A DNA stretch of 64,000 nt from Chamaecrista fasciculata. Taxonomy: Eukaryota; Streptophyta; Magnoliopsida; Fabales; Fabaceae. Under the pieces are notes generated by a model, which saw only the letters and a list, made by a program, of their open reading frames with translations, had not been told where the DNA came from and did not search any database. Below are positions 24,038 to 34,715 of the stretch, piece by piece (the stretch's first letter is position 1; each line of letters opens with the position of its first letter). The stretch lies in NCBI GenBank assembly GCA_003254925.1, contig QANZ01033036.1, forward strand, positions 185,291 through 249,290. The letters run 5' to 3'. The translations under genes were made by a program, and so were the position numbers.

Positions 24038-25930
24038 GATTGGTTAGTAGAACATCTCATATTTTAAAATTTATGAAAATTCATTTAAAAGATAATTTTT
24101 AATGTTTAAAAACTCACTTTACCAATAAAAAAAAACTTAACATGTGTTTTAACGATAAAAAGATCCTATTAAATTTAGTCGGTTAATCCAACAAAAGTGA
24201 ACTTGTGTTCACTGAGAGCAGAAAAAGCTGGTCGCATGATTTAGCGTAATCTGAACCCAAGAGGTGGAAGTGGAAGCATATAAAACAGAACCTGAAATTA
24301 TGGGCTGTGAAGTTCACGATTCTGCCACGTCATCCTTGTCATAATCAAACAGGGCGTACCGTCATACTCATCCCTATCATGCTCAGCACTTAACCACGTA
24401 GACACGTGTCCTGTGTCGTGTTTTCTTAAGTTGATAGTGATATGGCTTTTCCAATTCCAGTTCGATTGTCATTGTTCAGCTATTAGTATGAAATGCGTAC
24501 AACAAAACAAAATCAGTAGAACCAAAGCTGAAAGTCTAAAACAGCTCTAAAAAAAACTTGATTAAATTAAAGTTCATTTCTTGTCCTCTGTTGCCATAGT
24601 AAGAAGGAACTGTTTTTTGGCCAAAACAATAAAAGAAGGAACTGTTTGATAAGCATTTGATTTGACTAAACCCTTTTAAAGGCCTTAAAGCAAGCACTAA
24701 ACCATAAATTCAAATATGCATTCTAACGTGAAAGTAGTTAATGAACAGGATTAACATTAGTTATATGATAAACTTTTACTAGATGATAGAGACATCACAG
24801 ATTGCATGCGCAAAATCAAAGTTAGTTTCATAGAATAGATAGGAGTTATAGTTGAAAGCGACTGTGAGAATGAATGGATTAGTCCACTTTAGTGCTTGAA
24901 TTATCCATATTAAAGATTTTTACATGCTTTCTCTGTATCTAATGTGACAAATTTGCTTGGAAAATTTTCATCTTGGTTTTATGGGAGCAATGTCCTCATA
25001 GAAAGGCTTTATTTAACTTCAGAGACCTTGGATGGAAGATATTATGCATAGTTAAAAAATGGTTTTCTATAGAGTGGACCAAGCAAACTAATGAGTGTAA
25101 GCAGCAGCTTGGTACGGAAACAGCATAAATAAAGATTTGAAGCCATCACCAAACATAATGGAAAATTTTTTATAGATCTCTCAAAGAGTAGTTGAAATTT
25201 GGAACCCGGTAAAAGTCAGTCTACTAGAGCATAAAGCAAGTTTTCAATGAAATCAACAATTTTGAGAGAGGTTAACTCAAAATTATCTCCCCAGGTGAAA
25301 GCAACAATTTTGAAAACAAGAAGTTTTGAATTCCGAAAGCAAGAGTTTTCAGTTTTGAAAGCAACATATTATAATTATCTCCCCTTCCCTCCACAATCCC
25401 AACACAAAAATGTCTTTGGAAAAAAATAGGGAAATGAAGATGATGGGTACGTTGTTATTGAACTAGGGCCCATTGTGAATGAAGTAATAAGCTGGCCACT
25501 AGACATGGGTGTGTTGTGAGGTCTTGGTTGTTTCTGTGTGTATTGGGGAATGGCCTTGAGAGAGAATCTAGCCTCTCCAATGCTAAATATCTATGTTTAT
25601 CTTTTATTCATGTTTTCTCTGATTTTTCTACTGTAATATCATCCTCTCATCATGTCTATTGAGAGGATTGATTCTGTTTTGTGACTACTAGTGTTAATAT
25701 AGAAGAGGGTTCTCACAGAAGATAACAGAAATTTTGAAACATACGAACATGATAATGCTCTGAGTTCACTAGTCCTTTTATTTCCATACAAGAATAGAGT
25801 CTCTCCACTACCAACCTACCGCTGAGACATCAAGATTCAGCGCGGACTCTGTTCTCAGATCAATGGAAGCATTAAAACACAATACACTCAGCACAACAAC
25901 AAGCATAGATCTACTGCATAGTCGCAGGAT
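24038..25930. other. Intergenic between PGL copies A and B
   Basis: The first part (to about 24711) is unique AT-rich sequence. The rest is the duplicated downstream flank of the PGL unit, with a B-specific insertion of about 300 bp at 25444-25746 (possibly LTR-derived; ends not proven). No gene is seen. Confidence 0.5.
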
Positions 25931-27835
25931 TTACAGTTTTGAAGCAGCAGCTTTGTCCAAGAACCATTTGTATTCATCCTCAGCACACACCAATTCAACA
26001 GGAAGCTTGTCAGAATTGTTTGTGGCTCCCAGTGCAGTGTGAACTTTATCTGCTTTACCAGCACCAGTCACCACCATTGCAACGTAAGCAGAAGAATTGA
26101 TAACTGGGAAGGTAAAAGTTATTCTATGAGGTGGTGGTTTTGGCGAGTCCTTAATGAAGGTAACCCATTTTTCATTTTCTTTCATGAGAGGATGCCCTGG
26201 GAACAGAGAAGCCACATGTCCATCAGGACCCATACCCAGCAGCATCAGATCAAATTTTGGAAACCCACTGACCGATGATACTGGTATCACATTACTCTTG
26301 ACCAAGTTCTTGAGACATGCCTCATAATCTTCAGCTGCTCCCTCTGCTGGCAAGGTATCATTGATGGCATAAATATGGCTGTCTGGAATTGGTACCTGAA
26401 AAGAGAGACATGAAGGAGCTATTACCAAAAAAAGGAGCTATTACCGGCTAAAGTTGATCATAAAGTATCCCAATAGACAGATATGAAGGATAATATGCTA
26501 CGGTCAGTGAAAAGCGTTTAAAACATAAATAAACTGAATAACTCTAGAGTTGAGACTGCCTTAACATTGCTAGAAATATTTTTCCTTTGACATCATTTTA
26601 AGGATATGAGAATTTAGTCATCAAACTTGTGTATGTGACAATGCAATCCAGCAAGAAGGTTTCTGAACGTTTTAGGTACTGCTTACTTCTTAGCGAGATT
26701 ACTATGTCAAGTTACCAAACTTAAATGTATTATGAAATAAATATCTCCATGATACTTGTGAACATGACACCATCCATTCTAACAAGAAGGCTTATGTGCA
26801 CTTACCAAACATAATCATAAGATTAATTAAATAAGTAACATGTCCATCATACTTGTAATCTTAAATTCACTTACTCAATTTATGAAAGTTCCCTAGCAAA
26901 TTTTCAAGTGTTCCATCCATTTTATATTGGCGTTTTTCACGTGCTATCTTTCTCAATGGTGCTTTCAACTTGAACAGATACATATTTGGACGGACTGATT
27001 GTTAGTCTCATATGGTAAACTAGGAATTTACCCCCCTTTTTTCTTATCACAATGAAATGAGACAAAAGGCACATTACATTGTTATAATTGTTAAAAATCA
27101 TGAAGTCCAATAATAGTTAGTTTTTATCATAAGTTAAACACTTATAATCCATAATGACATTTTACAGTTCTTCAGCAACATACCTTGGAGAGAAATCCAT
27201 CATATGCGAGCTTGTAGTTACTATCTTCATGAGTCTTGGGTACCACCCTCTCATCCACCCAAAACACATGCCACTTAGACCATTCCAGAGTGTCAGAATA
27301 GGGAGGTTCCGCTAGTTTCCTGGAATTCCAACATGAAAACTTCACCAAAATTTCCCACATTCATTCAATTCACACTCCCCAAACATACTAATCCCACAAT
27401 CTAATTCAGAGTAATTAATATAAAACCCCATCAGAAAGAAGAAAAACGAGACTAATTTTCCACAAAAGAAAAGAAGACTCACCGGAGATGATGGATTAAA
27501 GACCCACCAGAGAAAACGACGGTGAAAGCCCCTCTCTCTTTGGTGAACTTATTAGACAGATCGGCGACATATTTGGCCAACGCCACTGCCAGATCATCAT
27601 TTTCGAAGACCTCGACCTTCTTGTTCTCGGACTTGGCAGTCTCCGCCATTGACGATTTCACTTGGGTCAAAAATCTCTTGGGATTGACGGCAATCAGAGA
27701 AACCCCTTTACAGGGAAGAGGATGGAAAACTAATTTGTTCGAACGCTGGTGCGAAAAGAAGGACGAAGTTAGGGATGGGTTTGGACGAGAGATTCGAGTG
27801 GAAAGGGAAGAGAAAGTGGAAGCAGCACGGGCCAT
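25931..27835 (-). CDS. PGL3: 6-phosphogluconolactonase copy B, plastid transit peptide plus SKL
   Basis: Exons are complement 27483-27835, 27184-27319 and 25931-26395, giving 317 residues. The reaction is hydrolysis of 6-phosphogluconolactone to 6-phosphogluconate. Residues 1 to about 62 are Ser/Arg-rich and poor in acidic residues ([18 protein letters not shown]...), a typical plastid transit peptide. SGGS (109-112), DER (140-142) and GMGPDGH (217-223) are intact. The protein ends SKL, a peroxisomal signal. The combination of both signals is known for Arabidopsis PGL3/EMB2024, which serves plastids and peroxisomes. The ATG at 27835 is the first in frame; upstream only a GTG frame exists. A TATAAA sits about 25 bp upstream of it, so the leader must be very short or the promoter lies elsewhere. 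This is the best-preserved copy and the likely ancestral function. Confidence 0.95.
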
Positions 27836-28139
27836 TCGAAAAGCGCTCACTCTTTGTTTATAGGAACAGCGTGAGTGTGTGACTGACTAGTAAGGACTAA
27901 GGAAGTAAAAGTTATCACTAGTCAGCGAATTTGGAAACGCAAGGAACGTATGATTTTGGTTTTTGATACACCTAACAAAAGTGACACTGTAATAGTAATT
28001 CAATTCAATTTCCATTTTGCCACACTTCAGATGAGAACCGTATTCAATAGGGACGCGCCGAGAGTTACGACGTCGCTCTCGCATTTTTTTTGTCCTTTTG
28101 TAAGATTTTGAATAGATTAATAATTTAGTTAAAAAATTA
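27836..28139. promoter_or_regulatory. Upstream region of PGL copy B
   Basis: Probable promoter and leader of copy B. No specific element is claimed beyond TATAAA close to the coding start. Confidence 0.35.
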
Positions 28140-28570
28140 GGGTAAATTACACTTTGGTACCCTGTGGTTTGACCCTATTTCACTTTGGTACCCTGTGGTT
28201 TGAAACTTGACACTTTAGTACCCTGTGGTATTCTCCATTAACACTTTGGTACCCTTTGGAGCTATTTTGTAATTTTAACCATAACAAATTTTGCAAAAAT
28301 TACATATTGACCCCAAAAAATTTTCAAAAAATTACAAATAGGTCCCTGAATACATATTATATAGGGACTAAAAGGAAAAATTTAAAATTTTTTTGGGGGT
28401 CAATATGTAATTTTTGTAAAATTTATTATGGTTAAAATTACAAAATAGCTCCAAAGGGTACCAAAGTGTTAATGGAGAATACCACAGGGTACCAAAGTGT
28501 CAAGTTTCAAACCACAGGGTACCAAAGTGAAATAGGGTCAAACCACAGTGTACCAAAGTGTAATTTAACC
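28140..28570. mobile_element. Foldback Mutator-like element, exact 9-bp target duplication
   Basis: A 431-bp, nearly fully palindromic element starting GGGTAAATTACACTTTGGTA and ending in the inverted form (TACCAAAGTGTAATTTAACC). It is flanked by exact 9-bp repeats AAAAAATTA (28131-28139 and 28571-28579). No coding capacity. Same family as those at 13537 and 60070. It lies just upstream of PGL copy B. Confidence 0.88.
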
Positions 28571-28774
28571 AAAAAATTATAAGTATATCAATTTAGTCCC
28601 TTAACCGATATAGTTACAATTAATTTAATCATTATAATAATGTTCCAATCCAAATTTAATGATCTGTGGTGGCTTTGATATTTTTAAGTTGCAATAAATG
28701 CTTAAAGTTAGAATATTTCCAATAAATGACGTATAGTTAATATTCAAGTGAGTAAAAATAGTTGTCTTCAAACT

Positions 28775-29435
28775 TTAGTTTGGATCGATTTTAATATTTT
28801 TTTTTAACTAAATTGGACTGATAAGATGACAACCAAAACTATTCAATCAATAAAATTAATTTAAGCCAACCAAACCAATTCAAAACGAACTGATTAGATG
28901 ACAACTAAAAAATCCAATCAATCAAGTTAATTTGAGCCAACCAAACCAATCCAAACCGACTTCAATCAATTTGGATTGGATTGGTTAATCGATTTTTTAA
29001 AAATTTGAAAAGTACAAAGTATATAAAAATGTATAGAAATATAAGAAAATATTAGAAATTATGAATTATGATGACTGATTGAGGTTGAAGATGAAGTGAT
29101 GAACAAATAATGAAGTGTGAAACTATGAATTGTAAGATAAAAAGTGACTGAGTTTGAATGTGAGTGTTGACTATGTAAGAAAAAATAAGAAATAAGAAAA
29201 CTAAGTTTAAAGATATGAATTTTTTTTATTTAATATAATATAAATAATATTTAATTAAATTATTAAAATGGTTCGGTTTGATTCGGTCGGTTTTTTGTTT
29301 TCAAAACCAACCTAACAAAACCAATCAGTTTTTAAATTTTTTATCCAATTCAATCAACTAGATAATCGGTTTTCGTCGGTTTTGATTAGTTCAGATTAGA
29401 TTACATCAATTGAATTTGGATTGCATTGGATCAGA
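28775..29435. repeat. AT-rich element with 'AACCAATCCAAACC' repeats
   Basis: Repeated blocks such as AACCAAACCAATYCAAA on the left and GGTTCGGTTTGATTCGGT or AACCAACCTAACAAAACC on the right form a loose inverted arrangement, resembling decayed hAT-type MITEs. Exact ends were not found. Confidence 0.4.
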
Positions 29436-29567
29436 AATAAAAAATTAATAAAAATTTAGAACATTCCTATATGATGTTGTTAAAGTTCACAAAGAGATGT
29501 TTAGATAAATACATAGAGCTAGCATACAATTTTAAGTTTAACACCTTGATCCACATGAATCTAGTGA

Positions 29568-31615
29568 TTAAAGAAACAGCATAGAAGCAGCACCTTTCTC
29601 TAAGTACCATTTCAATTGACCTTCATAAGGAGAAACCATTTGAACAGGAAGCTTGTAAGCTTTCTCATCATCTTCGAGAGCAGAGTATACTGCATTGGCT
29701 TTACCAGCCCCAGATACCACCATTGCTATGTTAGAAGCAGAATTTATTACTGGAAATGTGAGAGTAATTCTAACTGATGGTGCAATGGGTGAGTCCCTAA
29801 GAAATGTGACCCATTTCTGAGTTTCCTTCACAACAGGATGGTTTAAAAACAGAGAACCCACGTGTCCATCTGGGCCCATATTAAGAAGCATCAGATCAAA
29901 TTTTGGAAGCCCATTGGGTGATGAAGCTATCACGTTGCTCTCAACCATTTGTTTCAGAGTTGTTTCGTAAGCTTCGGATGCTGCTTCAGCTTGCAGGGTG
30001 TCATCAATGGCATGTATATTGGAAGAAGGAATCGGCACCTCCATTAGTAGAACAAAATGTTGTAAATTTAATTAAGTTATGAATAAGTTTGAGAAGAGAG
30101 AGTAAGGTTTATGGACTTATATAAATATAATAAGATATTAAATTGAGTGTCTAATGCTATTATAATTAAAGGAGGTCCATATAGTTTATGATGGGCCTAA
30201 TAAATTTATAAAGTATGGGCTAATATGTGTGGATACTCTTGTATTATTTCTAATTTTATGATGGGCTGAATTGGAAGTACGGGCCTTGTGCAAATATATA
30301 TAGGGTTATGGTCTCCAAATTGGGCAAGGGTTTCTTCACTGAGTCCCATTATTAGAGAAGAGAGACTTTCTTAAGGAAAACTATTGTTCAACAATTTGGA
30401 AGACCAATAACCCCAAAGATCCACAGACCTTGATTACTATGGAGAATTCAGGTACGCTTCCGCATCTATTGTTTTTGTTCTCGATGATTTGACATGATTG
30501 ATCTTGGGGTTTAGTTTTTAATCTAAGGTTTTCCCTAACAGAGACATGCTTGTTAATTAGTATGATGACTAGCTTGATTTCTCAGCTCAAATGCAGTCAT
30601 CTCAACTTTGAACTAATTGAACACTTTTCTCAGATTCCAACTTTAAAACTGAAGAAAATATAAAACATCAAAATACTTTCTATAAACATGATGAAGCGAT
30701 ATATGCATAATATATGGTTCGTACACATAATGTTTGTCAATGACTCAATGATAATAATGATAGGAGAAAATATCATTTTTAATCCTCAAATTGATCTCAA
30801 AATTATGATTTACTCTTTGACCATTAAAAATACAGTTTTTATTCCTTTATTTTTTTAATACAAATATCAACTATTTAATCTTAGAGATATTATTTCAGGA
30901 ATTATGTAGTTTACATTTGCAAAAAAATTAAGAAGTAAATTATAATTTTAAGATAAGTTCAATCATAAAAAATTAAACAAGTTTTCTTTAATAATAATAT
31001 TACCTTGGAGATAAATCTATCATAAGCGAGCTTGTAACTGCTTTCCAAGTGATCTTTTGGGACGACTGGCTCTTCAACCCAAAAAACATGCCACTTAGAC
31101 CAATCTATAGAATCAAAATAAGGAGATTCAACCAATTTCCTGCAAGGAAAAAAAAAACCCTTTCTCAAATAACAAACTACATTGTCTGTCTGGGTTAGTA
31201 ATAAAATTAAAAAGGAAAGAAGAAAAGGAAAGGAAAGAAAAGAACGTGACCTGAGGTAGTTGATAGAAGAACCAGCAGACAAAGCGACAGTGAAGACTCC
31301 TCTGTCTTGGATGAATTTGTTGGAGAGTTGAGAAACATCATAAGCCAAAGTCACAGCAAGATGCTCCTTTGAGAAAACTTCCACGTTGGTATGGCTCTTT
31401 TTCAGTGCCTTCACTTTGCCAAAACATCTCTTATTAGGCTTCACCTCAATAATCTCACTAATCGCTTTGTATCTCAAAGGATGGTACTGGAGAGATTTCT
31501 GTGTTGCTTGGCTTCGCAAAAACGACGACGTCGTGTGTGATTGCGACTTTGGTGGAGACTCAGACAACAAGCTAGTTTGTGTTTGTGGGGTAGAGAAAAC
31601 TGCCGAGAACGCCAT
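29568..31615 (-). CDS. 6-phosphogluconolactonase-like copy C, degenerate motifs
   Basis: Exons are complement 31251-31615, 31004-31139 and 29568-30038, an uninterrupted 323-codon model with the same intron positions as A and B. The N-terminus (MAFSAVFSTPQTQTSLLSES...) looks like a plastid transit peptide. Conserved motifs have drifted: SGGS reads SAGS, DER reads EEP, and [16 protein letters not shown] reads NMGPDGHVGSLFLNHP. The peroxisomal SKL is gone: its Lys is Met and the frame continues two codons (AASMLFL). The open frame argues for some constraint, but loss of the DER motif makes normal lactonase activity doubtful. Alternatives are a diverged paralogue with another role, as proposed for extra PGL copies in other plants, or a young pseudogene. 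Intron 2 (about 965 bp) is longer than in A and B and appears to hold an insertion. Confidence 0.8.
30150..30540 (+). repeat. Possible solo-LTR-like insert in intron 2 of copy C
   Basis: This part of the intron has no counterpart in copies A and B. It contains AGGTACGCTTCCGCATC, a motif often seen near the 3' end of plant copia LTRs, and a TATA-like run (ATATATATAGGG) upstream of it. LTR ends and target duplications could not be fixed, so the call is tentative. Confidence 0.3.
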
Positions 31616-32074
31616 GATTTTCAGTGTGAATGAAATCCTGCGTTTCAGCCTAAGAATTCATCATCCAGTAATTTATATCAAATATATATATATATATATT
31701 ATATTCTTTCGTAAGTAGGAGAAGCAAAGCACAAAGTGTGTATTCTTCTACTACCACCGGAAGCAACATGCAATACACATCAATGTATGCTTTACTTTTA
31801 TGCATGTTGAGGACAAGATTCAAAAAAGAATTGACCATTTTTTTTTTTTCAAAATCATTTGATGATCTTGGTGCTATTTGTAAATCATATATACACAAGA
31901 GCAAGAAAGTTACTGACAATTCATAAATTATTAGTGAAGAAACAATTGAAGGGAAATCTTGAATTTAAACTAACAACATATACTTTCTTTATTTTGTGTG
32001 TGTATACATGGATTTGTCAAAACACTTTGTACTGAGTGAGTAGTCACAATTACAAACCTATTACTCCCTTAAAG
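31616..32074. promoter_or_regulatory. Upstream region of PGL copy C
   Basis: Contains a (TA)n run at about 31682-31699 that could serve as a TATA region for copy C. Nothing else is recognised. Confidence 0.3.
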
Positions 32075-32320
32075 TTGTTTTATCTGACTTTTAACTACTT
32101 TAATGGGTATTGTGATCAGATTTATATTCATAACTTTTACTATTCAAAAACATAAATGAAGCTTCCCAATGCAATGCCCAGTTACCACTTGCAAGAATGC
32201 TCTGATACCACTTGTAGAAAATTGGGAAGCTTGTAGTAAGGCTAAATTGAAAATAACTTTATTAAACAAGGACTTAATTTACAATTTCCACTCTCTAACT
32301 ATTGCTATATATTACTATCC
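32075..32320 (-). repeat. Retroelement LTR/primer-site fragment, copy 1
   Basis: On the minus strand, TGGTATCAGAGC (32199-32210) is the classic initiator-tRNA-Met primer-binding site of plant LTR retroelements. It is preceded by an LTR-like end (...TTTTCTACA). A direct repeat of this block lies at about 33760-33985. No gag or pol frame was found nearby. Confidence 0.5.
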
Positions 32321-32486
32321 CCATTCAAATAGGTCAAGATTAAGATGTTTGGATGAACTTTGGTGGTGGAAGTATTAAATGTTATCTTTCATTATTTGGG
32401 AATGCTATGTTGCTCTAATTTCTTTAGAAGATGAAACACTTGCCACTTGAGGGTTTCTCAAACTTCTATCCTAGCATTGTTAAGAC

Positions 32487-33736
32487 CAAGGCAGTCAAAA
32501 TCGCGATTTAACTCGTAAGATCGTACGATCTTACGATCTTGCAAGGCCATTCCTAGTTAAATCGGACGCAGGATCGTTTTTGACCAAGATCGGAGTAAAA
32601 TCGCGATTTAAATCGTAAGATCGGTAAGATCGTACCGATCTTGCGATCCTACCGATCTTGCATATATTTTTTTTTGAAGCTTTCTTTTTTTAAAAAAGGC
32701 CCAAAATCGTCTGCTTTTTTTTAAAAANGGCCCAAAGCCGTCTGCTTTTTTTTTAAAAAAAGGCCCAATGCTTTTTTTCAACTCCAAAAACCCCAAAAAA
32801 ATTAAAAACCCTAAAGCTTCTGGTCGTCGATTTCACTCTGCGTCTGCGACTTCACTCTGCTTCACTCTGCGTCTGCGACTTCTTGCGACTTCCTTCCCGT
32901 CGTCGTCGGCTTCTGGTCGTCATCGTCCCGTCGTCGTCGTCTGCTTCACGTTGTCGTCGTCCAGTCGTCAGGTTCACTTCGTCGTCGTCGTCGGCTTAAA
33001 TCTTGGTTTGTCTGAACTCTAATCTTGGTTAGTCTAATCTTGTTTTGCGTTTTGAATTGCTGTTCTAGCTTGGTTAGTCTAATGTTGTTTCAATTTGTGA
33101 ATGGCTGTGCTGTTCTAGTGTTCTTCCTCTTGAGATTCTTGAATGTTGATGATGCTTGTAGACTTTTTTTTTTTGGCCGAAATGATGCTTGTAGACTTGT
33201 AGTGCTGAAATTAGTTGTTTTGTTATGTGAGTGCTGAAATTACTAGTTGTTTTGTTATGATAGTGCTGAAATTACTAGTTTTTTTTGTTATGATAGTGCT
33301 GAAATTACTAGTAGTTTTGTTATGATAGTGCTGAAATATTCTGTTCTTGGCATGAATTTGGGCATATGCCGAGTTTCTTTCCTCTGCAACATGTCATCTT
33401 TAATGTGAGTTCTCAATTGATGACATTAGCATATGTATTTCGTTTTTTTTTCCTGCCTTGCTCAGTATATTTTTTGTAAGCTGATTGTGATTAGATGAGT
33501 TTAGGAATTTTTAGCAAAAATGATTTGCAAATTCCCACAGCATATGCAAGGTAGGAAAGTAAAGAAAAGGTTCTTGCATAGGTTTGAAAATAGATATTAG
33601 TAATTGTTTATATGATTTATATAATATTTTTTTTTAGGAAATTCATAGGATCTTACGATCCTCGATTCGATCTTACGATTCGATCTATCTTATGCCCCTT
33701 CCGATCTTGAGTAAGATCTCGATCTTGACTGCATTG
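32487..33736. mobile_element. hAT-like element, exact 8-bp target duplication, GC-rich cargo
   Basis: A 1250-bp element with inverted ends CAAGGCAGTCAAAATCG and CGATCTTGACTGCATTG. It is flanked by exact 8-bp repeats GTTAAGAC (32479-32486 and 33737-33744). Subterminal regions are dense in GATCTTACGATC/CGTAAGATCG motifs on both sides. The interior (about 32810-33000) holds a GC-rich run of CGTCGT and CTCTGCGTCTGCGACTTC units unlike the flanks, possibly captured genic sequence. No transposase frame exists. A single N at 32728 is flanked by 30-bp repeats. Confidence 0.8.
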
Positions 33737-33759
33737 GTTAAGACTATATATCAAAGTTT

Positions 33760-33985
33760 TATTTTGACCTTAACTACTTTGCTGGGTATTGTGAACAGGT
33801 TTATATACAAAAATTTTACTATTCAAGAGCTGAGATGAAGCTTCCAAGTGGAAATGCTCAATATTACTTGCAGGAATGTTCTGATACCACTTGTAGAAAA
33901 TTGAGAAGCTTCTAATGGGGCTAAATTGAAAATAATTTTATTAAACAATGACTTAATTTATAATTTCCACTCTCTAACTATTACT
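33760..33985 (-). repeat. Retroelement LTR/primer-site fragment, copy 2
   Basis: A diverged direct repeat of 32075-32320 with a mutated primer-binding site (TGGTATCAGAAC on the minus strand, about 33878-33889). Both copies have the same orientation, so they look like duplicated 5' ends rather than the two LTRs of one element. The hAT-like element sits between them. Confidence 0.5.
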
Positions 33986-34715
33986 ACTCATTCACTTGAG
34001 TGTTTCTTACCCTCACTCACAAGTAGAGTCGACAAAATGGACCGAACTTATTATGTAAAAAAAGACATGCATAAAGGAGAGACTATACTGCAATTATTTA
34101 TAAATTTTGGACTGTTATATAATTTAAGCCTTTGGCTTCAAATGAAACTGCATTTTGATCCTGAATGTTTTCAAGAAATTTTATTTACGCCCCTCACTGT
34201 TTTAATTTAGGGACCCATGTGCAAGAAGTCCAAATTGTTATGGACCATCTCATAATATTTACCCATTTGTTTATTTAGTATTTACATGTGTGAGAGAGAG
34301 TGCCTTGTGTGCTGTTATGTGGGAATGTTGATTTAAGTAATTCTAAAGAAACCGTCAATGCTTTTCTTGCCAAAAAAAAAAAGAAAAAAAGAAACCGTCA
34401 ATGTGATTTATGATTTTTTTGAAAATTTTTTATTTAAGGAAGTAGTCAATACAAGTCACGGTTTTTTTAGAATTTTTTTCTTAAAAAAACTGTGTGAAGT
34501 ACACATCATCACTATATTTCAATTTTTTTAAAAAACGAAAAACTAAGAGAAAAAATGAAAAGTTTTCTTCATCTTATTGCACTCTCTCTCTCATTTGAGT
34601 GTAGACGGTAGAGTGCACATCATCACCACTATTTGTCACAACGATTTTATTTTCTTATTATTTCAAGTCCAGTCGTTTCGTTTGATACATCACATTGTCG
34701 TTGATGGTGTGATAA
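33986..34715. other. AT-rich intergenic, no gene seen
   Basis: Poly-A/T tracts and a repeated 'aaaccgtcaatg' phrase (about 34349 and 34390). No gene is recognised. Confidence 0.5.

Larger units (their letters stand above)
20735..27740 (-). repeat. Tandem segmental duplication containing PGL copies A and B
   Basis: Sequence from about 20735 to 23260 recurs at about 24712 to 27740. It includes downstream flanks (for example TTGAGTTCACTAGTCCTTTT), introns and exons. The offset is about 4.0-4.5 kb and varies because of indels. B carries roughly 300 bp (about 25444-25746) absent from A just downstream of the gene. Non-coding similarity this clear means the A/B split is much younger than the splits from C and D. 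Confidence 0.85.

Noticed and set aside
25444..25746. Solo LTR next to PGL copy B
   Set aside because: The insertion relative to copy A is real, but no TG...CA ends with target duplication could be fixed.
27836..27850. Longer PGL copy B start (MSAFRMARA)
   Set aside because: It would begin at GTG; the first ATG is at 27835.
32768..33237. Two open frames of 70-84 codons
   Set aside because: They lie inside the hAT-like element and derive from CGTCGT repeats and T-rich sequence.
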